DNA of 64,000 nucleotides, taken from the NCBI RefSeq assembly GCF_000003815.2, contig NC_049981.1:15179514-15243513 (forward strand). The letters run 5' to 3'. How positions within the stretch are numbered: the stretch's first letter is position 1; the number at the start of each line of letters is the position of its first letter. Position numbers and translations under genes: made by a program. Below the pieces are notes generated by a model. It saw only the letters and a list, made by a program, of their open reading frames with translations. It did no database searches and was not told the origin of the DNA. Source of the stretch: Branchiostoma floridae. Taxonomy: Eukaryota; Chordata; Leptocardii; Amphioxiformes; Branchiostomatidae. Shown here piece after piece: positions 1 through 10,692 of this stretch.

Positions 1-1509
1 GAAATGTATGGGGCCTGCTGACAGAACGAGCCACACATATGATTATTATGTTCACGTCACCCTGATGATATTTTTGCAATATATAATATTTGCAATATTC
101 TAAGATATCAGATAAGAGGGGTTCTTCACAGCTTTTGGAAAAATAATCAACCCATGTTTAGATTTAGATTTTAGCTTTTAAAATTTGAATAACTGCATGC
201 GTTTAGTATGCCGGGGCTACTACACCACCCATCCTTGAGTACTAGTACTATTGGGGGTGGGGGCACAGGAGCTAACTAACCAGGATGACAGCCAAGCTTC
301 CACCTTATATAGGGGTGTGAATTCTGATATAGCATTACGGAAGGTCATCCCCGACTCAGAGGTCGGCTAAAATTACACTCTTGTGCACGACCATCTCAAA
401 TATGGCGGACGTGGGGAGGCCAAAGGCTATGATAACTGCGCCATGTATCAGGACTGCTTGAAATACTGGATACTACCAATGGTAAGACTTTGCTTGTTAA
501 TCAAGAAATCGGTGTTACCGAGTTTTTTTTGTATGATGCATAGGCGTAGCTATGGGTCTCATTTTTATATGTAGTATCAGACATTAGACAATCACACAAT
601 CTATGAAATTATATGTGTAGCTACCGACGCAGGTTTAAATCTCCAAGCAGATATAGGGTCAGAGTTTTACGCACATAAACACCCACCGTGGGGCAGTATA
701 TACGTAGAAAGACTTATAAGTTATATGAGAGCCTTAAAACATCGGCCTGAACCCTACATCTGCTCGGAGATTACGCAACCACGCACTTCAAATTGGACAG
801 AACGTATGTTTCGACGTTTGAGTTTCCTTTTTTTTACAGGAAAATGCGATAATTTTGACGGTTGAGAACGACACACACGTTTTTATGTGCGGCTTAATGT
901 GACGAAAATTACACGTGATTAAAAATGTGTAAGTTTCCATAGGGTGACGTGGCATTGGGAGGCGAGCCAAGAAAAACAGTGTCCCAAAAGTAACCAGCGG
1001 AATGGACCGTGTGCTACATATGCCAATCAAAATGGTTGCTATCATACTGGAATATGTCAGTGGATCCAAACAGTTTGTTCAAAACAGTATGTTCAACCGT
1101 GATCCAAACTATATTCAGAATATCAGCCACCAGTGAATACTTCCATTAGGTTGGTAAATAACAGGTTCTATTTCGCACTGCAACTAGGTGTTACTAATAA
1201 CAATGCGACCCAAACGTTAATCATCGTCAGTTCGTCACATACACAGGTAGTGCGAAATAAAACCAGTCAGCACTGTCCTGAGGAACGTGACGGTCACCGA
1301 AAAGTCGGCTTTCGGTGTGCATCTTAGTTGTGAATAAAGAAAATCTTGCTGTCCTGTATATAGCTTTGGAATGTACCAATGGCTGTTTCATGGCACTTAC
1401 GTTATAATTACTCATGTTTAACCATCTGACATACATGTTGAACTTAACATTGAAGCTGTAATGTGGTGATGGTTGGATTATTTTGTCACAGTGTTTCTTT
1501 TATTTCCAG
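1..1509. other. Intergenic/intronic stretch without a supported gene
   Basis: No convincing coding exon is seen. The stretch contains one inverted-repeat MITE (639-771) and ends in a polypyrimidine tract and splice acceptor (tttatttccag, ending at 1509) that opens the RING exon. A 5' untranslated exon of the RING gene probably lies here, but no donor could be assigned to it. Confidence 0.6.
639..771. mobile_element. MITE with ATCTCCAAGCAGAT-type terminal inverted repeats
   Basis: The left end reads ATCTCCAAGCAGATATAGGG and the right end is its inverted counterpart (CCCTACATCTGCTCGGAGAT). No coding capacity. Same terminal-repeat family as the elements at 34547, 35164, 57936 and 63531. Confidence 0.6.
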
Positions 1510-1560
1510 GAGTAGAAGAGCAGAAACAACTGCCAGCAAAAGTTGACCGCAACAACAACT

Positions 1561-2436
1561 ATGGAAGTTGATGATCTACTTGACACAGAAATATTGCTTT
1601 TCCTCATATTCATTCTGTTGTATGTTGCCATTCTCTTATTCATCAAATGGAGAAAATTGAAGAACGAGAATCTAAAACTTAGACAAGTCAATGCCGAACT
1701 CGCATGCTATACTCAAGAGCGCCCTCTAGTCATTTCGCCAGATAAATGCACCCACTGTGGCAGGGTGACACCACATACAATATGGATGAAGTTGGAAGTG
1801 CAGGACTTGAAGAAATTGAACAACCTTCTTCGCACCTGCGTGGAGGCAAGAGAACCCAAGACATGTCATCTCCTAAACGAAATCACTTCACTTCAAGTCG
1901 TCAACCGTTCGTTGAATACGAGTGCAAACGAGCTGTTGAACAACGAAGACGACTTGAGGACAGAAAACATGCAGCTTTGGGCAGAGGTGCTGCAACTTGA
2001 AACCACGCTGGAGGAAAAAGAGCTCAGCATTCGCAAATTGCGGATTGCAGTCCGAGAGCAGAGAGAGCTAGCATCCGATTTGGAACACAGCTTGATGGTA
2101 GCACTCGATGAGCTTCAGCATCAGAAAAAGCAGCGTCACAAAGACACCAAGCGAAAGAATTCACCTAAAATTCGCAAAGACCGAAAAGAGCCACCCTCTA
2201 TGGTAGAGCATACAAATAAAGAGGAGAAAGTGAAGATGGAGCAGTGTTTAGAGGATGAGAAAGATAGATTACGATGTGCTGTATGTCACGACGAAGACAG
2301 GAGAATCTTACTTCTTCCCTGTAAACATTTTGTTCTGTGTGGGAAGTGTTGGGGAGGCGTGAGCCGCCGTGTCAGGCGAACCTGTCCCATCTGTAACTCC
2401 ACCGTTACTGACGCCATGACCATCTTTCTGTCATAG
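1561..2436 (+). CDS. Membrane-anchored coiled-coil RING-finger E3 ligase (291 aa)
   Basis: Probable ubiquitin E3 ligase; all coding sequence lies in one exon that opens after the acceptor ending at 1509. The start is the first ATG of that exon; the open frame extends slightly further upstream only through non-ATG codons. Residues about 10-29 form one hydrophobic helix (LLFLIFILLYVAILLF), followed by basic residues, so the rest is probably cytosolic. Residues about 30-190 are rich in Glu, Lys and Leu and look like coiled coil, followed by a very basic stretch. A C3HC4 RING begins at Cys239 (CAVC, then PCKH, LCGKC, CPIC). The protein ends in MTIFLS, like the tail that IAP-type RINGs use for dimerisation. 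It is paralogous to the next gene (4799-5812). Substrate unknown. Confidence 0.85.
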   Translation: MEVDDLLDTEILLFLIFILLYVAILLFIKWRKLKNENLKLRQVNAELACYTQERPLVISPDKCTHCGRVTPHTIWMKLEVQDLKKLNNLLRTCVEAREPKTCHLLNEITSLQVVNRSLNTSANELLNNEDDLRTENMQLWAEVLQLETTLEEKELSIRKLRIAVREQRELASDLEHSLMVALDELQHQKKQRHKDTKRKNSPKIRKDRKEPPSMVEHTNKEEKVKMEQCLEDEKDRLRCAVCHDEDRRILLLPCKHFVLCGKCWGGVSRRVRRTCPICNSTVTDAMTIFLS

Positions 2437-4747
2437 AACTTGGATAGGGGCTGATCCCGGGCAGCTTTATACGTCGTCATGCTAAACTATTAAGAGGCTT
2501 AAAGTAAATTCACAGCAATACATATACGGCATTTGCTCCGGAGTCTCATATGAATTGTGTACTACATTAAAGGTGAATTAAAAGCACGGTGACGAGGATA
2601 TGGTCTAGTGCTTTTTTATGCATAATTAAAAATGCATTTCGTATGCCTTCAAATTCCGTACAAAAAATATCACTATGTTAGCATGCCCTGAGTGCCAAAA
2701 GTGTCTTGTAAATTTTCCAGTCAGCTAGCCCCCTCCTCCACCACCACCACTACGTTGTTGTGCGAAGTTGTCTCCTCCCCCAACCCCCCAAGATCAAATA
2801 AAGCAACACATTTACCCTCGAGCTCTCGGCCTTCACAATGGAATGATCCAGTCTTACAATATGTTCACAACAACATGTATATGACATGTTATTACATTAG
2901 CGTACCTGATCGCAACCCCGGTATCATTGTGTCGCTATCTCATTAAGAACGCCATGCATAATTTATACACCTTTGTAACAACATACCTATCTAGTCTTGG
3001 TAGCAGACTTTGTGGATGGACTTGTTTTTGACTTATGGTGTCCTGTTTCCTGATTGCATACCAGTTTCTTTTCATTGTTCCAGGCTGGACATCTGTCAGA
3101 AACGTTATATACGATAAGAAAATTAAATACAGTGAGTCAGAAAACGGTACATGATAAGCAAAAATGGGCCTTACTACGAAGCCTTCGTGGAGGTTACGCC
3201 TACATGGGTGTGGCAAACATAACTGCTCACATGACAACATAGCTGCTCACATGGTAAACATCGAAAATCATCAGTACACAGAACTGTGTATATATTGCTT
3301 ATCATATACAGCCACTAAGAGTTGACTAGCAGGAAACTTGTACTTTAAAAAGGAGGTTTCTTCTCCGTCTTCATGCAAGAAACTTCGTGGAAGAGGAAAG
3401 TTGGGAGGCAGTGTCTTCTCCCCATTTAACTACTGTCGTCACGGGAGTTGAGGTATCTATCTCTTTTCACATTGTATCTGTGCGTGTGTGCAACAATGCA
3501 TTCACATCCGCAGCTTCTTCGGGTGTAACGTCGGTACTATTGCAGGGCAAATATAATGTCGTTTCCAGGTGAAAGTGTGAAATATATACATCAGCATATG
3601 ACGAATAGATATCAAAATTGCGGTTTAGAATGTAAGTAAAGTTTAATGATATATTTTTGCAAAACCTTACTGGTTTGTCGTAATGTTATTGACATTGATA
3701 GAAATAAAAACTGCAAATAGTGTGTAGATGAAATAGTTTTCTTTCGTAGCGACCGTTTGTGAGTGTTTCAACAGGTAATATATATGGTGTGGTTATCTGT
3801 TGTTAACATTTGCATGATTAGTCAACCGCCTTATTGCGTGACACGCCATGTACCAGTTATGTACGTTTATAAGTACAAGCTGAGTTACACCAGACTCATA
3901 CACAGGTGATATGGACCCCTTCTCTTATCCGAGTGGTGTCTTAACATGCTATGGTGTAGCTATCCTCAAACACGTTACCAAAACAGACCAGACTTTACGA
4001 CTTAATGAAAAACCTTGGAGCTGGTCATTGACGCCCTATGTCATTCCATAGAGTATGTAATGCCGCCTGAAAAACGAAATGACAGATGATTTATTGATGC
4101 TTTCTTGCAAAACCTTGTGACACGTACAAACATCAATGATGGGTGGGGGAGATCCACCGTTAGATGGTCAACGCTTACTAAGTACATTGTACAGTTAAAC
4201 CTGCATGCCCATAGTCACCACTTAACAGACTTCGTCACAATAGACAGGTAGCTGCTATGGACAGGATTTTGAGCGACATGGGTGAAATTTAAAGAGAAAG
4301 ATGATTTAAAAGCCAACCAAAAAGTGGCAACGGTACCGTATCTTAACGTTGAATTAGAATCTAAATAAAGGCAAAAACAAACAAACAAATGTAGGTAAAA
4401 ACCTAGAACGTAGTGCTACTGTTGGTTGCTGAGGTAACGTTAGTTCACCTTTATTCGCGGGGTAACCTATGTCCGTTGCACCTAAAGACAGCATATTTAG
4501 GGATATCAAGTTGACGCACAGTGTTTTTTAAAACTTTTTTTTTAATCCGTCGACTTGATATCCCGAAATACCCTGGTGTTAAATACAGCGGATAAAGGTT
4601 ACCCCGCGAATAAAGGTGAACTAGCGTTATAAAATATTTGACCGAACAGTATGCTATTCTCTTATCTCATTGCATTCATAGAGACATACAGTAGGAAGAA
4701 GGGAAAATCAACTTCCTATTTATGTATTGTAACATTCTCCTTTGCAG
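2437..4747. other. Spacer between the two RING genes; 5' non-coding part of the second
   Basis: No supported coding exon. AATAAA-like signals near 2795 could end the first RING transcript. A stretch near 3380-3450 ending in a donor-like GAG|GTATCT could be a non-coding exon of the second RING gene; this is weak. A foldback MITE occupies 4441-4622. The acceptor tctcctttgcag ends at 4747. Confidence 0.5.
4441..4622. mobile_element. Foldback MITE, TIR TAGTTCACCTTTATTCGCGG
   Basis: Left end TAGTTCACCTTTATTCGCGG; the right end is its exact reverse complement. Similarity between the arms continues inward (GGATATCAAGTTGACG against the complement of CGTCGACTTGATATCC), so nearly the whole 182 bp can fold on itself. 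No coding capacity. It ends about 125 bp before the exon of the second RING gene. Confidence 0.8.
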
Positions 4748-4798
4748 TTAGCTTCCTCAAGGTTGTTTGTCGACAAGAGCTCCTGCCAGCCCGCAACC

Positions 4799-5812
4799 AT
4801 GCCGAGGAGGGGAAGCCTGCGAGAAAGAAGATTCAACAGAAGCGCTAGGCGGCGCTTCCAACCGAAAACAGAATCTCTCTTTCAAACCTACCTTACCAAC
4901 ATGTTCGGCGAATGGCTGACGCTAAACAGCATCTTAGGCGGCACTGTGTTGTATTCTGCTGTGTACACGTGTATGACTATGAAGTCTGCGCCGCGCTCCA
5001 AAACCATAGATTGGCTTATGATCTTCATCATAAGTGTTCCGTACGGAGTTGCACTTTCTACCACATCGCTGATCGTATGGAACATGCTGATGGAAACGGT
5101 GGACTCTTTGTTGAACCTACTTCTCGTCTCGACGGACGTCCTACTGCCGAAAGTACCACACTTTTTACGAGGTGTTTTGAAACTGATGCTGGACTTTGTG
5201 CTTGCCTTGGTGATGATGATACACTGTGTTCTACAGTTGGTGTTGTTGTCGCGCCCCAATCAAAATGTCCATGAAGCTGATCTTCTCAATGCTGTCAATG
5301 ATATAGAAGACGATAGCGACGAGTCCGAAAGTCCTAGACGATTTCAGCCGAGCAGACGACGGAAAAATTCGTCGAAATACAACAAGTCGTCAAGAAAGCA
5401 GAAAGGAAAGTCGCTCGCGAAAGCAACCAAACAACATGACAAGGAAAGCTTCATGTCGAAAGAATCAGGGTCATTTTGGCACATTGGCGAACAAACAAGC
5501 GAGAATGAAATGCTCAGTTACCTGAAAAAACTCGAAGATTGTGCGTCTCGGGCAGAAAACGAGAAATTTGGAGAAAACATGGAAAACTTGAAGCTTAAAG
5601 CTGAAAACCAGCTGTACAAGAACAGACTGGATGTGGAAAGGGACCGCTTGCTGTGCACGGTCTGCCATGAAGAGGACAGGAAGCTGGCTATCGTTCCCTG
5701 TATGCACTTCTTTCTGTGCAAGGCATGCTGGGAGAAACTTAGTCTGATTGACAAAAAATGCCCCTACTGTGACCGCACAGCAGAAGATGTCACTGAGATT
5801 TTCGTCCCATAA
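4799..5812 (+). CDS. Multi-pass membrane RING-finger E3 ligase (337 aa), paralogue of the preceding gene
   Basis: Probable ubiquitin E3 ligase coded in a single exon after the acceptor ending at 4747; the first ATG in the exon is at 4799. The N-terminus is Arg-rich (about residues 1-20). Hydrophobic segments lie at roughly 41-60, 72-97 and 125-150, suggesting three membrane passes or reentrant helices. A polar, Ser/Lys-rich linker and a short Glu-rich helix follow. The C3HC4 RING starts at Cys286 (CTVC, PCMH, LCKAC, CPYC), and the protein ends in TEIFVP. RING and tail match the upstream gene closely while the membrane parts differ, so the two share an E3 module with divergent anchors. It converges tail-to-tail with the FN3-TIR gene on the other strand. 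Confidence 0.85.
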   Translation: MPRRGSLRERRFNRSARRRFQPKTESLFQTYLTNMFGEWLTLNSILGGTVLYSAVYTCMTMKSAPRSKTIDWLMIFIISVPYGVALSTTSLIVWNMLMETVDSLLNLLLVSTDVLLPKVPHFLRGVLKLMLDFVLALVMMIHCVLQLVLLSRPNQNVHEADLLNAVNDIEDDSDESESPRRFQPSRRRKNSSKYNKSSRKQKGKSLAKATKQHDKESFMSKESGSFWHIGEQTSENEMLSYLKKLEDCASRAENEKFGENMENLKLKAENQLYKNRLDVERDRLLCTVCHEEDRKLAIVPCMHFFLCKACWEKLSLIDKKCPYCDRTAEDVTEIFVP

Positions 5813-6372
5813 GTTTTGTATTGTAAAACCAAATATTATTTACAATTTCTTTAGTTATTTCTTAAGTATCAACGCCATCTAAAGTCTACGCATATACACG
5901 AGGGTGATGATAATGATGATGAAGAATGATATACACACATGCAAGAGGAGCAGTTTGTTTGTTCAAGTATGTGTATCATAGGAATATATAACGTTAGTTT
6001 TGACAGTAGCCAATATTCCAAAATACTAATTAAGATTGTTGACAATTGTTTAATGGTGAAAACGCCCAACGTGGCCAGGCAGATCACGACAGGTCATACA
6101 TTATGAGGTGTTGATTTGCATCATGTATATATAACAGTTATGTGTAACGTTATGTTATCAAGTTGATGCTGTCATTTGGTGAATGCCTCAAATGTTGTCT
6201 AGCAAATAATCATTTGCACGGTCTTAATAGTATCAGTCTTTGTCTAGAATTGAACTTGATACTGAATATTGTACGAGGATGGTTTATGAATAGTTTTGTT
6301 CACAAAAGATCATAAGTAAAGTATTCAGTTTGGTTGTCATGTAGGCTTCTGCAGCAATATCATGGTGTTCTA

Positions 6373-6382
6373 AATAAATAAA
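6373..6382 (+). other. Candidate polyadenylation signal (AATAAATAAA)
   Basis: Two overlapping AATAAA hexamers 560 nt after the stop codon of the second RING gene. Position and motif only. Confidence 0.4.
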
Positions 6383-6592
6383 CCTTATTAGTTATTTACA
6401 CTCACGTAACTGTGACGTAAGTATTATCCGCCATGTTCGATGGCCCTGGGTTGAGCCTGGAAGTTAACAATATTACATGTAGTCTAGGCGTTTGGTGCAA
6501 AATTGCTCAAATTAATGAATACTCCAGTCTATATGTTCTATAATCAGTAAACTATAATGTACACAAATGCAAGGAGCACGTGTTTAATGAAA

Positions 6593-6598
6593 CATCGA
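6593..6598 (-). other. Candidate polyadenylation signal (ATTAAA) of the FN3-TIR gene
   Basis: ATTAAA on the minus strand about 145 nt after the stop codon at 6743. Motif and spacing only. Confidence 0.3.
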
Positions 6599-6742
6599 AG
6601 AAGGTTAAACATCAAGATAATGATAAAACTCCAGTCACTGTCAAAATACAGGAAAACGTCTGACGGTCTGATAGTTTCCAAAAACATTTGGGTAACATTT
6701 GAATCAAGAGTCTCATAAAAGCCCGGTGCTGATTCCTCCATA

Positions 6743-7799
6743 CTATCCAGTATGACTACCATCACTGTCTAGTGATTCACTTTGATTTGTCATCACAAAC
6801 TGTTGGAACCGAGCAGCCATGTCGGGGTTGCTTTCAAGAAAAGACTTGCATGCTAGACTTGCAATTGTTCTCTTCTCTCCTGTCTTCTTGTTTGTCATGA
6901 GAGTCACGACCTCCCATCCACTCTGTTCCATGTCTTGCGTCTGAAACAAAACAATTTTGTGTTTGCATGAGGTGAAATCGTTGTACTCACAGAAGTTGAA
7001 CGAAATATACTGTGCAATATATCAAAGATCAGCAGATCCGAGAAGAGTAAGTTGAAGAATAAAGAACCATAAACGCGTAACTCATTTCTTGCATGCTAGT
7101 CAACCAGATATTTTGTACCAATCGAAATATCTCTGAAAAACAAAATCTTGACATTTACATTAATATTTACTGCAGTGTTTTTATACTATGTAACAGGAAG
7201 TCACCTGCTTGTTCAGTCTCGTAACATCGTCGTCCCCTTGAGCCTGACCTGGCGTTCCTTCTCCATGTTTGTGGCTCTGAGGCACGTCTTCATTGTGGCG
7301 GTGTTCGCACGAGTGTTTACTATCTCCTCGCTCTGGAATATCGTCTGGGATGACAAGTTACCATTGGTAAAGACATGCATGGTAAATGTGTAAATAGCGC
7401 GTTGTGTATTACATATAATACATAAGCTGAGAGACGCTGGTCAAACTCTGCACCGTCACACACACACACACACGGACACACACACACACACACATACGTA
7501 CACACACATACACACACACACATGCACACATAAACGCACACAGACAGGAAGAGATGGAGAAAAAGATCTCCTTCTCAAATTCCATTGAATTACGTCCCAA
7601 CAGACAGAAAGCCATACAAAACGTATCACCACCCCGATACTTTGTTTAAACATTACTTTTTAGACAAGAAAGTTCATCATACCATCAACTGGCCCTTCCG
7701 TCGGATGTGTCGTGGTCACTGGAACCGTAGCCGCGCCTGGTACCCGTGCAGTTGGCCCTCTATATCTGTCTAATGTTCCAACAAAGGGCTCGGACCCTG
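6743..7799 (-). CDS. Exons 3-5 of the FN3-TIR gene: linker and uncharacterised C-terminus
   Basis: Exon 3 (7799 or 7796 to 7683) has a tandem acceptor and codes a Pro/Thr/Gly linker. Exon 4 (7344-7205) codes a His/Asp-rich hydrophilic stretch. Exon 5 (6940-6743) codes a compact segment with Trp, basic (NKKTGEKR) and helical (SFLESNPDMAARFQQFV) parts, ending in a Ser/Asp tail. None matches a domain I recognise. Confidence 0.7.
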
Positions 7800-10478
7800 C
7801 TGTCATTTTAGGACAAAATGTCATAAGTAAAGTATCCATCTTTTTCAAGAATATAGTTTGTATCACACAGGCTTTCTAGGTAGCAAATCTGACTTTGGTA
7901 AATTTACAAGTACATGTACGAACAATGCCGATCTAAGCTAGTACAAAAGCAACAAAGCACACTCCCTTGAATGATAAATAAAGTCACCTGTAGTTGTCGA
8001 CGTCCGCGGTTTCAACCAGGGGGAAACCTTGAACGCGATTTCTCTGGCAGCTTTCTTCACGTCGTCTGCATTTTCAGTGTAACCGACGCAAGTCGCCCGT
8101 TTTCCTTTCAGTAGGGACGATTTCTCTCCGACAAAGGAACTAAAGTTTTTAAAGTTATCATCATTTTCATCAAGCCAGATAGGATAGAGCGGGATGTTTT
8201 CTTTCAATGATAGCTCATACTCGAGTCGGGGCCAGTATTTATTCTTACCGAAGAAGTTTTTGCTTACAACGAGCACAAAGAGCTTTAATGTTTTGTTGGA
8301 TATCGCTGAGACGATTTCGTGGCGTATGGTATCTCCTGTGAAAATGGAGAATTTGTCGAAGAAAATGTCGCCCTCAGACAGGCCCTCTTCGAACAAAGCG
8401 GCCAGAAGTGGTTCAACGAACGCCTCCTTGTCCTCGCCGGCATGAGAGATGAATACGAGAGGACCTGCAAGAATGATGAACCCAATAAGCTAGTTCACAG
8501 TTTGAACTGCGCATGCATGAGTTCAAAGGTGAAGGCCCCTAACTTGTAAACAGTTCTTGTCTAGGTCATTTTTGAAATACAGTTAAGCATAAATTATCAA
8601 CAAACTTGTACTTCCACACTTCCCAATACATTAACGTAACGACTCCTAAGAAGAGGAAAGATTTTCAAAAAATCAAGGTAAAAGAAAACTTAGATCGCTC
8701 TTAGTGGGACGTGAAACATGCTCACCTTGTTGTTCCTCATACACGGGCCGTTTTTCAGCAAAAGCTGCCTCGCTCTTGCGTAGTCCTCTGATAGCTTGCA
8801 CAGAGATGACGTAAGTGACGAAAGGGTCTACGTCATGAAAGGTACAGGTGGTCCCCTTTGTTTCCAGCTTTTTGAGGATTCCTTTTGACGTCATACTCTC
8901 TGACTTCATTTCAATCAGATAGTGGTCAACCCTGCCGTTAGAGGGTGACCAAGAGACTTTGACGGTGGTTGGAGAGGGCTCTTCAATTTGAAGAGGCCCC
9001 GGTTTCTCAGGGAGTGTCCACGACTTACACTCAGACTCGGCTGTCATGACCACCTCACTAGATCTATCGATATATTGCACATATACTGTTAGAGTGTACT
9101 CGGTACCAGGCTGCAGATTCGTGAACGTATGTGCCGGACAATCCTGAATTTCATCTGAAGTTTTGATCACAGTTGATGGCATTGCGTGCTTAGGAGAAAT
9201 GCTTACGATGTAGTTCTTTACTCGAGCTTCAGGTACTTCATCGAATTTGTACCAAGTTTCCCCTGGGCTGCCTTCGCTCACACTCCAACTGAGATGAATG
9301 CTGTTGCTGGTGATGTCTTCATCATTAACCGTTATTTGTGGAGGATGTGGTTTGATTACCTGAGCATTTCTACATTCTTCGCTCGTCTTATCTCCGCTGA
9401 ATGTAGTAACGGTAACTACGTACCTGGCAAGGGGTACTAGATCGTCCTTTATCCACCGGGGTGCGACGGAACGCTGGCCAACTCTTGGTTGTACTTGTAT
9501 TCTTTGAATGGGAGCTGCCATAGCTCCCGGACAGAGAGAAAGCACATAGTGATCTTTTCGACCAGGCGCTTCGTCCCAGCCCACTGAGAGAATTCCAGGC
9601 TCATCTGAGCTAACTTTAATGTTCTCTACCTTAGCTGGGACAGTTTTTAAACTCAGTTGGACAGGCTCACTTTTGTAACCTTTGCAAGTGGTTTGTAAGG
9701 ATACATTGTACTCAGTACCTTGTTCCAGGCTTTTTAAGGTGTATGATGTTTCGTGTTCTTCGACTGGAATAGTCTGAACTGCAATGGTCTCGCCTTTTCG
9801 AACTGTCTGTAAAATGTACCCGTCTCTATCTCCAGTGGGGTGGTCCCATTGTACTGTTACTGACGCGTACGTCTTCGTTTCATACATGGTCTTGACGTTC
9901 GCTGGTCTGGCTACTTTTGTAGAAATATCAACTGTTCTCTCCTCACTCCATGCCCCGCTAGTACCACACTTGACCGTAACATGGTAGCACCGACCTGCAA
10001 CTAGCTTGTCAAAGGAATAAACTAACCTGCCATTTGCTTTTATCGTTTCTTCCTTTACAAGGTCTCCTCTACTTTTCCGATCTGTACATTCACGTAGAGA
10101 AACGTAGTAGACATCTTTAGGACCGTCTGGCTCTGGGCACTCAATTGTTATTGCGGATTCTGTCGAATTCAGTGTCTCAAAACATTTGAAGGGACAAATT
10201 TTCGTCCTGGCATTGACAAAAACGGGGTCGCTTTTAATTTTATCCCGTATGGCGACGATTTGGATTTTGTATTCAGTGTTTGGCTTTAAATCTTCAAGTT
10301 TGCACTGAATGAAATCTCCTGGTTCCGCCATGATTTCCTTGAATATGTCGTGGCCGCAGACGCTTACGTCATACTTAGTGGCAGACTCGTCCCCAGGCTC
10401 CCAGCTGACAACCAGGCTACTCTCGTTCACGACCATGACACCGGGATTGGTTACACGTCTGGGTGGATCGTTTTCCAT
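6743..10478 (-). CDS. Cytosolic FN3(x6)-TIR protein, predicted TIR NAD+ hydrolase (about 894 aa, 5 exons)
   Basis: Exons in transcript order: 10478-8726, 8464-7988, 7799-7683, 7344-7205, 6940-6743. Intron phases are 1, 1, 1, 0; all have GT-AG ends and the joined frame stays open. The ATG at 10478 is chosen because an in-frame stop lies just upstream with no AG acceptor between. Residues 1-584 form six FN3 domains. Residues about 586-740 form a TIR domain (FISHAGEDK strand A, GDTIRHEI BB-loop region, SKNFFGKNKYWPRLEYEL). W662 and E666 give WxxxE, the spacing of the catalytic Glu in SARM1 and bacterial NADase TIRs. There is no signal peptide or membrane helix. A Thr/Pro linker and an unrecognised C-terminal region follow. 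Seen: domains and motif. Inferred: NAD+ cleavage and a role in immune or cell-death signalling. Confidence 0.85.
7456..7545. repeat. CA/TG microsatellite
   Basis: Interrupted (CA)n run inside an intron of the FN3-TIR gene. It produces Val/Cys-rich spurious open frames on the minus strand. Confidence 0.95.
7988..8464 (-). CDS. Exon 2 of the FN3-TIR gene: complete TIR domain
   Basis: The acceptor ttcttgcag and the donor ACAG|GTGACT bound a 477 nt phase 1-1 exon holding the whole TIR domain, so it is a self-contained module that could be shuffled. The sequence style (FISHAGEDK, FFDKFSIFTGDTIR, WPRLEYEL) is closer to bacterial TIR_2-type domains than to the Toll/MyD88 type. Confidence 0.85.
8726..10478 (-). 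CDS. Exon 1 of the FN3-TIR gene: six FN3 domains
   Basis: One 1753 nt exon encodes six fibronectin type III repeats without interruption, each with the core Trp (for example VVSWEP, VTVQWDHP, VKVSWSPS) and the Leu-x-Pro-x-Thr-x-Tyr turn. The fifth repeat carries an insertion between its B and C strands. The donor CAACAAG|GTGAGC follows at 8725. One of its strands (VSISPKHA) closely matches a repeat in the neighbouring giant FN3 gene (VSVSPKHC). Confidence 0.85.
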
Positions 10479-10692
10479 TGCAATGGATTTCAATTTCCCC
10501 AGGAGTTATTTATCTAATTATATGTCCAAAAGTAAGTTTTCAATAGAATTTGCAAACCACTGTGGAATGAACAAAAGGGAAACTTTAATTGATCTGTCGT
10601 ATCAGTGTTAAATGATATCTTATATCGGTGTGCAGCACATACACATTCATACACACACAATAATACACGTTTTATAAATTTTCGGTGAGTAA

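Larger units (their letters stand above)
5813..6742. other. Convergent 3' region between RING gene and FN3-TIR gene
   Basis: No coding exon seen. Overlapping AATAAA signals on the plus strand at 6373-6382 could end the RING transcript. ATTAAA on the minus strand at 6598-6593 could end the FN3-TIR transcript. If both are used, the two 3' UTRs do not overlap. Confidence 0.4.

Noticed and set aside
1543-1560. Six-codon N-terminal extension of the first RING protein
   Set aside because: It depends on a TTG start; the ATG at 1561 is the first in the exon.
4742-4798. N-terminal extension of the second RING protein
   Set aside because: Starts with TTG and crosses the splice acceptor ending at 4747.
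7320-7653. Val/Cys-rich open frames
   Set aside because: Translation of the CA/TG microsatellite.
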